Positions 45,108-53,906 of a stretch of 64,000 nt of DNA are shown piece after piece; positions within the stretch are counted from its first letter, which is position 1, and each line of letters opens with the position of its first letter. Source of the DNA: Calothrix sp. PCC 6303 (GTDB lineage Bacteria > Cyanobacteriota > Cyanobacteriia > Cyanobacteriales > Nostocaceae). The translations under genes and the position numbers were made by a program. The notes beneath the pieces were generated by a model. That model worked only from the letters and a program-made list of their open reading frames with translations, was not told where the DNA came from and ran no database searches. The stretch lies in the NCBI RefSeq assembly GCF_000317435.1, contig NC_019751.1:2914001-2978000 (forward strand). The letters are read 5' to 3'.

Positions 45108-45326
45108 TTATTGTATACTTTGTTCGGAGTCATGACAACAGACCTGAGGGCAAGTCCATGGTGGAGGAGTTTGCTGACCAAAAGTCAAAAACTTGCAAGA
45201 ACCACCAACTATATTGATTTGCTCGTTTTCATCGTTCAATTCTGTCAAAAAGCTTTCTGAATCGTCAAATAAGTCAACGCCAGATAGGTTCATTTTCGAC
45301 AAATCATTCAATTTGATATTAGCCAT
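45108..45326 (-). CDS. lanthipeptide precursor with Gly-Gly leader
   Basis: The 72-residue peptide has an acidic leader (MANIKLNDLSKMNLSGVDLF ... FLTELNDENEQINIVGG) ending in a double-glycine cleavage site at about residues 41-42. The core of 30 residues is SCKFLTFGQQTPPPWTCPQV followed by CCHDSEQSIQ. It holds four Cys and six Ser/Thr, enough for up to four (methyl)lanthionine rings. The Pro-Pro-Pro in the middle would keep two halves apart. The LanM, HopA1-like and APH-like genes lie upstream on the same strand. No transporter or leader peptidase is visible nearby. The product is unknown. Confidence 0.8.
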   Translation of the reverse strand: MANIKLNDLSKMNLSGVDLFDDSESFLTELNDENEQINIVGGSCKFLTFGQQTPPPWTCPQVCCHDSEQSIQ

Positions 45327-46358
45327 TTTGCTAGTCTCTAATGTTTTGAGTTTTGTTTTTGTGTTTGTTCAATCAAGCACTTTCGACTTGATTTATATTT
45401 TTATAGTAGCTCTTAAAATTAGCATGATCTACAAAAATGCAAGTCTATGAATGACATTAGAATTGCATTTTTTATAGGTTGAATTTAAAGAAAAGTTTAA
45501 ATATATGTTTAAAATCAGGTATTTCACTATTGAAATAGTGGAATATTTAAAGATTGTGTGAATTCATAAATATCGTAGGTGAGAAGTGAAATATTTTTGT
45601 CCCTATAATTCAGTAAAAAATCATCTCAAAATATTTTGCAGTAGTTTTGATATATTTGAACCACATCAACCTGGTAGAGCACATTGGATTTCTAATTTAT
45701 AGGGCGCTAAAGCGCAACTACGAACTATTTTTATTGGATCATTTTAGTTGTGTCAGTCCACTACGTATATTTCAAAAATAAGATGCTAGAGTGCCAGTCC
45801 AGTAGAAGTGCTTGACCTAAAACGCAAGATACGCGTGTTGTTAAAATTGGGAATTTTAGTGTTCTGTTTTATGCGAACCCTAAAAATCAGACCCAATAAT
45901 TTTACCCAAAATATACGTTTTATCCTAACCCACATACCTTCTTTTTTGTCAACATATATTAGTGGACTGGCTCTCTAGTCCTGTGTCAACATAAAAACTA
46001 ATAAAAAATCAGCGCGATTTTGCGATCGCGCCGATAAATGGTTTTGTAAATCTAATTTGAATAACTATAGGAATCCGATTTGATTATTGTTGGCCTAGCC
46101 TGTGCTTTGCACTTAAAAATTTATATCTGAGGTGTGTTATGGCTTTAGCCTAACGCACCAAAATCCGGAAGAAGGTGCGTTACACTTCTTGGTAACACTA
46201 CGTGTGTTTCATAAATCAAATATGAGTCCCATATAGCTATTAGTGGGTACATCCCAGCGGCTAAACAACCGTTTAGCCTCCTAATTGGTGAATATTATAT
46301 GGTAATTTTTATTCTGTAAATCACCTAACAATTGGGATGCTCGCGCTATTAGTTACTA
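45327..46358. other. 1-kb non-coding gap between lanM and the precursor gene
   Basis: No gene is supported. It contains a GGTGTGTTA/TAACGCACC inverted repeat (46131-46159) and an 8-bp-stem hairpin GGCTAAAC-AACC-GTTTAGCC (46259-46278), a possible end for the lanM transcript. A pair of inverted words (CTAGAG-GCCAGTCCA type) at 45786-45804 and 45959-45978 bounds about 190 bp. The precursor therefore probably has its own promoter. Confidence 0.5.
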
Positions 46359-49300
46359 TTATTGCCAAACCAAGATTGATGGCAAAGATTCTGGAAATGC
46401 TAACCGTAATAACTGATAGCCAACACCTGCATTCCCACGATAAAAATTAGAGCTATAAATGCTGTCGTAGGCGTGAGAATTAAAATAATAGCTTCCATGT
46501 TGTCTTGCTCTATTTAATACCCATTCCGTTTGTTTCCAGGCAATATCCAGCCATTCATTTTTACCTAATTTTTGAGATGCCAAAATAAATAATTCAACTC
46601 TACCCATGTTTCCACAGCAGAGATGATCTATATCTGCATTGGGTACGCCATATTTGAGGGTAGTTTCTAAAGCCATATCTATATCTGAGTAAATTTCCTC
46701 TGTCTGCAAACCTGCTTTTTTCAAAATTGGTAAGCTAGCCAAGCGTGCTAATCCAATTCCGGCACTACCATGACACCAAGTATGTAAGAAATTAGCTTGA
46801 TTTGTTTCGCCGGACATGCGAAAATCGGGCCAGTTTTTAACCGATGCGTCAAATACACTTTGCTCGTAGGCGATCGCTTCTTGGGCTGCTTCTAAAAAAG
46901 CGATATTTTTCGTAGCATCATATAACTGCAATAGGGAAAGGGAAATGCCTGCTGCTCCATGAGAAAAACCAGTTAGGGGTTTTTTACTTTCTATTGTTAT
47001 CCATGCTCTAGGATTGGTATTACTTCGCGATGCGAGTAAATGATTTCCGCAGGCAATTGCTATATCTAATATTGTTCTATCATTAGTTTGATCATAAAGT
47101 TGTAGCAAGCCAGGAATTACTCCGGCTACTCCAAACACTATATCGAATTTGTTGTCGCGATCGATTACCTGTTGTGTCAGTTGTTTAGCTGCAACTATGG
47201 CAGCATCTAAAAGGCTAGATTCTTCTAAAAATTGACTGATTTTAACTAAGCTATAAATAGTACCACCCGTTCCTAGCAAACCCAATTCTGATTTTCTTAG
47301 ATCTTTAGGAATTTCTATTTTCTCCAAAGATTTTTGGAAAGGGAATAAAGCCTTTGAAGCAACTTGTTTGAATTCACTATTATTCGTAATTTTCCCCAAA
47401 GCAGCAAGAAATAAAGCGATTCCAGTACGTCCTACATACAAGGAATCATCTAATGTTTCGACTTTGTAGCGGTTAGCCTTAAATATATGGTCTAAATTCA
47501 ACCAGTTACACTCGTTAGAATGATGGATAGCGTTAGATACAAGATGATTACCAATTTCTGTCGCTTCTTGTAGTAATTCACTGCGAGTAATTGAGTTAAA
47601 TTGTGCTAAACGACCCCGTAAAGCTGTGTCGTTTTTCGCCAAATGGGCAAACTTAGCATTAAAGCTAGCTTGAATTAATTTTGTTTGTAATTCTAAATCT
47701 TGCGTATCGAGATTTTGCAGTTTAGCAATTAAATTTTGATAACTGGATGTTTCAAAAAACTGCTCGATCCTATGATTTTCTTCAAGTTCCAAATCGACGC
47801 GATCGCAACTTACAGAGAAATACGGAATATCTTGCTGTTGCAAAGATTTAATTTCGGCACACCAAATTTTCCAGGTCTCCGAATTTGGTTCCCTTTCTAC
47901 TAATGAACAACTAAGTCGATCGACGAGACTATGAATGCTAATACTATATTCAATTCCATTACCCAAAGCTTGAGGAGTGAGAGATTTTTTCGCTGCAATC
48001 GTATAGATAATTTCTGGATGGGGAATAAATCGAGATTTTGCGAGCTTAATATCTGAGATGGGGCTACTTTGGGATAGTAAAATGTCTTTGTTTTTGATTA
48101 ACAAACAGTATATTTCTGAGAATCCTGCAATAATTTCTGGTGCGTAGTTTTTTGAAGTAACAGCCTTACCTTCTAAAATTACTGCATTTTTACCAGAAGG
48201 AATAATCGTAGTTGTAGGGACTAAATGCATTGCATCAGTATTGACAAATTTCCATTCCTTAGCTGCATTAACCTGTTGGGGATGAATGTTACCAATAACG
48301 CTAGTATCTTGAGTATGAGAAGAAAATATATTACCTCCCCAAGCAGGTAAAAATCCCATTCTTAAAACCGAATTTTGCAGCCATTCTTCCGAATTCTCTG
48401 TGCTTTTAATTGTCGGTTGCATCAAAATATCTGCGTCGATAAGAATTGGGTATTCTGAACTAGCAATCACATCTGCCGAGCCACAATCTTTTGCTCCCAA
48501 TACAAACATCAGACATAATAACATCCCCGCTCTGTAATAAAAGTTTTCGACTGCAATTTTATTTTCACAAGAGTGATGGGGAACAAATTCAACCCAACCA
48601 TATCGATCGCGATCGATAATTGCAGTCGTTTTGAGTGGTAAAGATATCTCTTGTTGATTGCACCATTTTAATAAGCGATTGAAAACGACATCTAGATTTA
48701 AGTTTTTCGGTTTGTAGACGATTTTAGCACCAGAAGCGAATGTAATAGCTAAAATACTACGCCCACCCTGGTGAAAATTAGCAAGGGATGTTTCTATATT
48801 TGTTACTTGACCAATGCCAATATCAGAAGAAAAAGCTAACTCAATTTCTGGTAAATCCAGATGCAATCTCTGGATAAATTCGTGATTACTGTCTATCCAA
48901 AAATCAATATTTTTAGCAATAAGACGAGCTAGAACTGGATAGCGATCGAAAAATTCTAATCCTCCATCTTGAAGAATATTTTGAATAAATTTACAGTATA
49001 TAGCTCGCAGCGGAGTGTTATTACTATCTTCTATTTGATTTTCAGCAGAAAAATAATTATCACCCCGTAATTTGTTAAACTCAAATAATAATGTTTCCGT
49101 TCCAATACACATCAGCCGTTGCAGTAAGCTATATTCTAAATTCGCATATGCGTCTTGGCTGAGTAAAGTATCAATATCTAAAGGGAATAACTTTTGGGAT
49201 AGTTTTTGTCGTGCTACTCGAATGAATGGCAAATAAAAGTCTTCAAATGGCAAAGATTTTTCGTTGATAAATAATACTTTGTCTTCGCTTTCTAGCTTAA

Positions 49301-49613
49301 ATGAGTAATTCTTGACATCGATAACTAGCTCTTCTAGGGTTTTTACCCAAGGAGGGAAAACACCATTGCTCTGAATCTCAACTGTATCGAGCAAGGGGCG
49401 TATTTTATCAAAATCTAAGCTATCCCAAGAAAGACGTTGTTGCAGGATTTCTTCTCCACCAATTGCTTGGCACCAATATTGGAGACGCTGCTCAATTAAA
49501 TTTTGATCGAGATTTTTAATATCGGTATCTTTGCGACTATTGTTATCTATTTGCTCAGATAAAAAAATAGCATTGATAACTATTTTTGATGATTTAGATA
49601 TAGTGGTTGCCAT
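46359..49613 (-). CDS. LanM-type lanthipeptide synthetase, CCG cyclase, degenerate dehydratase
   Basis: This is a 1084-residue protein of normal LanM length. The dehydratase half (about 200-620) shows AKIVYKPK (K301), YGWVEFVPHHSCE and KFVNTDAM. However, the kinase-like catalytic loop, normally of the form DCHFEN, reads D376-C-G-S-A-D381, losing the His and Asn, and the ID-L-E word reads IDAD (393-395). The cyclase half (about 720-1084) has GFSHGAAG, W-C947-H-G and DHL-C999-C1000-G. CCG replaces CHG, which marks the three-Cys zinc site of the ProcM-like cyanobacterial clade. Cyclisation is therefore likely intact and dehydration doubtful. It follows the HopA1-like gene by 148 bp holding a MITE. 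Confidence 0.88.
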   Translation of the reverse strand: MATTISKSSKIVINAIFLSEQIDNNSRKDTDIKNLDQNLIEQRLQYWCQAIGGEEILQQRLSWDSLDFDKIRPLLDTVEIQSNGVFPPWVKTLEELVIDVKNYSFKLESEDKVLFINEKSLPFEDFYLPFIRVARQKLSQKLFPLDIDTLLSQDAYANLEYSLLQRLMCIGTETLLFEFNKLRGDNYFSAENQIEDSNNTPLRAIYCKFIQNILQDGGLEFFDRYPVLARLIAKNIDFWIDSNHEFIQRLHLDLPEIELAFSSDIGIGQVTNIETSLANFHQGGRSILAITFASGAKIVYKPKNLNLDVVFNRLLKWCNQQEISLPLKTTAIIDRDRYGWVEFVPHHSCENKIAVENFYYRAGMLLCLMFVLGAKDCGSADVIASSEYPILIDADILMQPTIKSTENSEEWLQNSVLRMGFLPAWGGNIFSSHTQDTSVIGNIHPQQVNAAKEWKFVNTDAMHLVPTTTIIPSGKNAVILEGKAVTSKNYAPEIIAGFSEIYCLLIKNKDILLSQSSPISDIKLAKSRFIPHPEIIYTIAAKKSLTPQALGNGIEYSISIHSLVDRLSCSLVEREPNSETWKIWCAEIKSLQQQDIPYFSVSCDRVDLELEENHRIEQFFETSSYQNLIAKLQNLDTQDLELQTKLIQASFNAKFAHLAKNDTALRGRLAQFNSITRSELLQEATEIGNHLVSNAIHHSNECNWLNLDHIFKANRYKVETLDDSLYVGRTGIALFLAALGKITNNSEFKQVASKALFPFQKSLEKIEIPKDLRKSELGLLGTGGTIYSLVKISQFLEESSLLDAAIVAAKQLTQQVIDRDNKFDIVFGVAGVIPGLLQLYDQTNDRTILDIAIACGNHLLASRSNTNPRAWITIESKKPLTGFSHGAAGISLSLLQLYDATKNIAFLEAAQEAIAYEQSVFDASVKNWPDFRMSGETNQANFLHTWCHGSAGIGLARLASLPILKKAGLQTEEIYSDIDMALETTLKYGVPNADIDHLCCGNMGRVELFILASQKLGKNEWLDIAWKQTEWVLNRARQHGSYYFNSHAYDSIYSSNFYRGNAGVGYQLLRLAFPESLPSILVWQ

Positions 49614-49665
49614 TTTAAGCGTTCGTAGTAATTGTATAGAAGTAATACAACAGAATTGAGGTTTA

Positions 49666-49758
49666 AATAGGTGGGTGGAAAAAATTATAACTACGTCATA
49701 AGGGTTTTGAGCTTTTTATATTTCGTTACATAGTTCGGTTTATTTGAGCCAACCTACT
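49666..49758. mobile_element. MITE derived from IS630-type ends (copy B, 93 bp) between lanM and the HopA1-like gene
   Basis: The left end AATAGGTGGGTGGAAAAAAT ... AACTACGT and the right end (read inward AGTAGGTTGGCTCAAATAAA ... AACTATGTAACG) match the IS630 ends. TA lies outside both ends (49664-49665 and 49759-49760). The right border is 3 bp from the HopA1-like stop codon. Confidence 0.75.
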
Positions 49759-49761
49759 TAA

Positions 49762-50904
49762 TTAGATTAATTGCTGGTAATCCAGACATGTATAAATATC
49801 TTCGGAATTGGCATTTAAATAAACTTGCTCTAAGCTAATTCCTATATTAGAAAAGTGGTCAAAAATAGCCCGCATTCTGTCTGTGGGTGTATTTTTGCCT
49901 CTATACCAAACTTCTAATAAAGCATTGGCAATTATTTGGCAGCGATTCATGCCAAAGCTTTCCCGATCGCGGAATTTTTGGTCTGGCTCCTCTGCCAAAC
50001 CCAACCCCGGTGCTAGTTGTTTGGTAAATAATGGAATCTCCAATTTAAAATCTGTTTGGTGCTCTAGATAAATTGAATTGAGAAATTTATTAACTAGTTG
50101 ATAATCTTGTTTATCAACATACAAAACCCCCGAATCGTGACGTTTATAATCCTTGGGGTTGTACAAAAATTTCAGTTGAAAGGGAATATTTGCCTCGTTC
50201 AAATAATTTGTTAATCTACCCATCACGGCAACAGCACCAGATGGAGTTAAATTAAAATATATTCGCACGGTTATCCCTCTATGTTCTATTGCCTTATCTA
50301 CACTACGATATAATCCAGCATTTCCTACTGCTAAATAGAAACCATTTTGAACTATATTTTTTGGCATTTTTACCGCAACTATATCTCCTATAGAAGCTTC
50401 TCTTTCAGATGGTTGTAAATGTTTATTTCTACGAATATGCAGCCTCAAGCCGTTTTTTATAACTGCTAAACTACCGTCGCTTTCTTCCTTTAAAATCAGC
50501 CAACCAGGTTGAAAATATCCATTTCCAGCGTTGCTTTCGTGCAGTCGATCATAAAAAGCTAAATCGACTCCTAAAGCTGTATTATTTTCTAAATCTAAAG
50601 GCAACTTATTTTCTGTCTCCTCGGTTGCGGTTTCGCTTTGTATCGAGCCATTGTAATAAACGCCATAAAGAAATTTTTGTAGTTGTAAACTAAGATACTT
50701 TTCCTGCATTGCATCTGGCAATTTTTGAAAGCGATCGATAGTTTCAGCAGGTATTTCGGATGGTTTATAATTCTGGTGACGGATCGAGAAATCTGATTTA
50801 ATTTCAATGTTGTTAACGATGTCTTCGAGGACATCGAGCAATCGCTTATTTAGTTTATCTGTAGGTGGCTGAAGTTGTGTGTGCATCGAATTAAGTAGCT
50901 GCAT
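49762..50904 (-). CDS. HopA1-family protein, putative class V lanthipeptide phosphate lyase
   Basis: The 380-residue protein has an N-terminal helical part and a C-terminal domain from about 140 that fits the HopA1 family: GNGYFQPGWLILKEE, GLRLHIRRNKHL, VAVKMPKNIVQNGFYLAVGNAG, VRIYFNLTPSGAVAVMGRLTNYLN, FGMNRCQIIANALLEVW. HopA1-like enzymes are the lyase partner (LxmY/CaoY type) of an APH-like kinase in class V lanthipeptide pathways. The APH-like gene lies directly upstream here (96 bp). It would remove phosphate from phospho-Ser/Thr to give dehydroamino acids. Confidence 0.8.
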   Translation of the reverse strand: MQLLNSMHTQLQPPTDKLNKRLLDVLEDIVNNIEIKSDFSIRHQNYKPSEIPAETIDRFQKLPDAMQEKYLSLQLQKFLYGVYYNGSIQSETATEETENKLPLDLENNTALGVDLAFYDRLHESNAGNGYFQPGWLILKEESDGSLAVIKNGLRLHIRRNKHLQPSEREASIGDIVAVKMPKNIVQNGFYLAVGNAGLYRSVDKAIEHRGITVRIYFNLTPSGAVAVMGRLTNYLNEANIPFQLKFLYNPKDYKRHDSGVLYVDKQDYQLVNKFLNSIYLEHQTDFKLEIPLFTKQLAPGLGLAEEPDQKFRDRESFGMNRCQIIANALLEVWYRGKNTPTDRMRAIFDHFSNIGISLEQVYLNANSEDIYTCLDYQQLI

Positions 50905-51000
50905 AAGGAGTATTGGAGTTTTAATTGGAATAAAAAGAAAATTGCTGCGATTTGGCGTTCAGCCGCTCTGAAAGTGCCTAGCTACCTATTAACTCAACTA

Positions 51001-52233
51001 TTAGACTAATGTATGAGTTTGTTTGATTAATAGATTTGCATCGGTAAAGAAATTAGCTCCGAAAATTGTTGGCATCGATTCTTCAGGACGACACAACAAG
51101 CTTTTTGCTACTTGAAGCATGGCAATACCAGAATTACCGAAAGATTTTTTATATTGAATCATGGCTTGAATTGCTTGAATTAAACTAAAACCGATAAATC
51201 GCATAACTTGCAGTAAGAAATCAGTACGATGCTCTACAATATCTGGAAATGTTTGTAAATAAACTAGGGTCAATTGAGCAATTGATGGTTGTAATTTTTC
51301 TATTGGAATCATTGCTAAAGTCAAAGATTCTTCCAGGCTTAATGATTTACTAATTACTAAACTACCTAACCATAATTGTATGTAACTACCAATTAACATC
51401 CCCAAATCAAAAGCTGGGTCTCCCCAAGCACAACGCTCCCAGTCAATTAACCGTATAATGTTGCTTTGGTGATTTTTACTATCTTGGTTATCGTGAGTGA
51501 CTAATTGTTGCCAATTTGGATCGGCTAATAACTGCTTGACTAGGATGTTATTTAGTTTTAGGTCATTATGGATTAAACAACACGGAACAACGCTATCAGC
51601 CAAATCTGTTAGGGCTTTTCCCAAGCTGTCATATTTTTGATATAGAGTAAAAAATCTCAAACTATCAGCAGGTATAGAGCTATAGATTTCTGGTTCTATC
51701 CGCTCCAACCTCCGAATGATATAACTGACTAGATTGTTGTTGTAATTATCTTCAGAATTATCTACCTTTTCAGAAAGGAAATTTTTATATTCTGTTTTAT
51801 TAAAAGTGCAGCGATGGATAGTAGCCAAAATATAACCAATTGCCGAGGCGATATCCTCTGAAAAGATCTGCTCCTTGGTATAGAATTCCATTAAATCTTG
51901 ATAATCATCTAGATATTTCAACACCATAATGGAATTTTCGGCATCGAAATGTAATATTTTTGGTAAAAAGGCATCGATAAAATTGAGTTCTGGAAATGTT
52001 GTAAAAATTTTTTGTATTTTTTGTTCGCCCAAAAATTCACCGGATGATTTTCCATTACGATCTAGCAGTTCTTGCTTGACCAAAAGTTTGCGATTATTTT
52101 GCAGTGTAATCAGTAAATTAAAGTTTTTGGCAGGTTTTAATTCAATTTGAATTTTCTCTACTTCTTCTTGGGAGCAAAGTCGAGACTCGATTAAATAATC
52201 GCTCACATTTTGGGAGTTTAATAAAAATGTCAT
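51001..52233 (-). CDS. APH-like kinase, putative class V lanthipeptide Ser/Thr kinase
   Basis: The 410-residue protein has the phosphotransferase fold: a nucleotide-binding lobe (LLVKQELLDRNGKSSGEFLGE ... IMVLKYLDD), then the Brenner motif H222-N-D224-LKLN-N229 and the metal-binding D264 in LIDWERCAWGDPAFDLG. All catalytic residues are present. Kinases of this kind (LxmK/CaoK type) phosphorylate the precursor core in class V pathways. It is the first gene of the minus-strand lanthipeptide set, followed by the HopA1-like lyase. A stand-alone antibiotic kinase is the alternative, made unlikely by the neighbours. Confidence 0.78.
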   Translation of the reverse strand: MTFLLNSQNVSDYLIESRLCSQEEVEKIQIELKPAKNFNLLITLQNNRKLLVKQELLDRNGKSSGEFLGEQKIQKIFTTFPELNFIDAFLPKILHFDAENSIMVLKYLDDYQDLMEFYTKEQIFSEDIASAIGYILATIHRCTFNKTEYKNFLSEKVDNSEDNYNNNLVSYIIRRLERIEPEIYSSIPADSLRFFTLYQKYDSLGKALTDLADSVVPCCLIHNDLKLNNILVKQLLADPNWQQLVTHDNQDSKNHQSNIIRLIDWERCAWGDPAFDLGMLIGSYIQLWLGSLVISKSLSLEESLTLAMIPIEKLQPSIAQLTLVYLQTFPDIVEHRTDFLLQVMRFIGFSLIQAIQAMIQYKKSFGNSGIAMLQVAKSLLCRPEESMPTIFGANFFTDANLLIKQTHTLV

Positions 52234-52643
52234 AAGGTCTATTTTAATGTTCTATCGAAAACTCGTATGTAGCTAATTAACTTCTTCAACTACTTTATTC
52301 TGCCAGTATCTAGTATTTTTCCAGAGTTTTCAAAATCAAAAAGGGACATAATAACTATGTTTAAATCCTCTTTTTTATCAAATAATTCGTAAAACAGCTA
52401 TTTTCCGTCAAATATTGATTGTGTCAGGTAATTATTTGCTAAAACCGGAATTTTTATGTCCTAATTTTATTAGATTATCTATACACAACTAATGTTTGTA
52501 GAAGCTGCATATCTCAGTGCTAGCACAGATAGAGAAATATCATAAAATACCTTGAATTAGGGCAAACAGCCGTACTCCGAAGCGGAGTAGACACAAAGTG
52601 GCTTCTGTAAGTAGCAAGCTATGCCCCTACCCGATATTTTCTT
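52234..52643. other. intergenic region upstream of the lanthipeptide genes
   Basis: It should hold the promoter of the kinase-lyase-LanM transcript (minus strand). A perfect hairpin TACTCCG-AAG-CGGAGTA lies at 52573-52589. No gene is supported. Confidence 0.45.
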
Positions 52644-53606
52644 TTACGCCACAGATTTTCCATGAATTTTCCGACTAATATCCCAAATTTGAATGCGTTG
52701 ATTATTCGTTGAATTAAACCACTCCCCCGCAGCTAATTTTTTGCCATCAGAACTCCAAAATACGCGTCCTGTATGAGGCAAATTAATCCCTATCGTTTCA
52801 ATCTCTTTTCCTGTCGAAATATCCCAGCGTTTAATTGTCTTATCCTGGCTTACTGAAGTGAGGTTTTTGCTGTCATCCGACCAAACCACGTCTAAAACCG
52901 CGCTACCGTGCCCGGTGAGGGATTTAACAAATTTTCCTGCTGTCGCATCCCAAATTTGAATCGTTCTGCTTACATCTGTCGTGGCAATAAATTTACCATC
53001 TCGGCTCCAAGCGATCGCACTCGAATTTCCGGAAACTTTCTTGACGATTCTTTCCCTACCAGTAGTTGCAAAAGTTTTACTATTTGGGTTCCAAGCGATA
53101 TTTGCGTTAGCGAAGCTTAACGGAGTTATCGCCGTTTTTTGATTTTCGCTGGGGATATTCAACGATTTACCTGTGGAAGTGTCCCAAAGTTTAATTGTGC
53201 CACCTTCTTCTTCGCTAGCATTAGAGGCGAGAATTTTGCCATCGGGACTCCACGACACAAAGTTAACTAAACCATTGTGTCCGGTAAGGGTTTTGATTAA
53301 TTGATTCGTAATGGTATTGCGGATTTGAATTGTGCTGTCCGGACTTCCTGATGCAAGGGTTTGATAATCGCGACTGATTGCAAGATTTGTTTTCGGATTC
53401 CCATTTTTGTCAGTGTTCTCGATCGTGATTGGTTTTATTGGTTGGGAATTAGTTGTCATGGCTTGAGAAGTTCGAGTATGATTTTTTTGCTGTTGGGAAA
53501 CTCCATGAACCTGAAAAGCTATGGTAACGATCGACATCGTTAAGCTCAGTCCAATGGTTAGGTTTTTGCTAAAGCGAATTAAATTAGTAAATTTACGCAA
53601 ATTCAT
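52644..53606 (-). CDS. WD40-repeat protein with N-terminal export or membrane signal
   Basis: The 320-residue protein starts with a hydrophobic segment (LTIGLSLTMSIVTIAFQVHGV) and a polar linker, then WD40 blades (for example LIKTLTGHNGLVNFVSWSPD, GTIKLWDTSTGKSLNIP, RTIQIWDATAGKFVKSLTGHG, KTIKRWDISTGKEIETI, IQIWDISRKIHG). About six blades are seen, so the propeller is complete or nearly so. It is a protein-binding scaffold, probably outside the cytoplasmic membrane. A second protein of the same build lies at 55668. Confidence 0.82.
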   Translation of the reverse strand: MNLRKFTNLIRFSKNLTIGLSLTMSIVTIAFQVHGVSQQQKNHTRTSQAMTTNSQPIKPITIENTDKNGNPKTNLAISRDYQTLASGSPDSTIQIRNTITNQLIKTLTGHNGLVNFVSWSPDGKILASNASEEEGGTIKLWDTSTGKSLNIPSENQKTAITPLSFANANIAWNPNSKTFATTGRERIVKKVSGNSSAIAWSRDGKFIATTDVSRTIQIWDATAGKFVKSLTGHGSAVLDVVWSDDSKNLTSVSQDKTIKRWDISTGKEIETIGINLPHTGRVFWSSDGKKLAAGEWFNSTNNQRIQIWDISRKIHGKSVA

Positions 53607-53906
53607 AGTTATGGTGTGATTTAGAGAAATTGGTTATTAGTAAGTAATCATGGACTGCGATCGCACTTTTATCGCATCTTTGCTAAACCTGGTCGATCCA
53701 ACCGCTTACTCATCTATATTTCCTGGAAGTTGAGGGGGTATGCAAATTTCTCTCGATTTCTTCATCTCTTCCAAAACCTGCATACCCATAAATTACTCAG
53801 AAGTATATAACGTCTACAAGCACAAACCCAATTTATCCAGATCGAAGTCCGGAGAATAGTTGAATAAAGTTGATTTAAGTTGATTTAAATACTTGGGAGA
53901 AATCTA
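53607..53906. other. intergenic region between divergent WD40 and EEP genes
   Basis: It contains GGGGTATGCA and TGCATACCC words about 40 bp apart. A similar CCTGCATACCC word occurs near 58188, upstream of the sigma-like gene. No gene is supported. Confidence 0.35.

Noticed and set aside
45193-45450. Plus-strand ORF opposite the precursor
   Set aside because: Antisense to the conserved precursor leader and lacks start signals.
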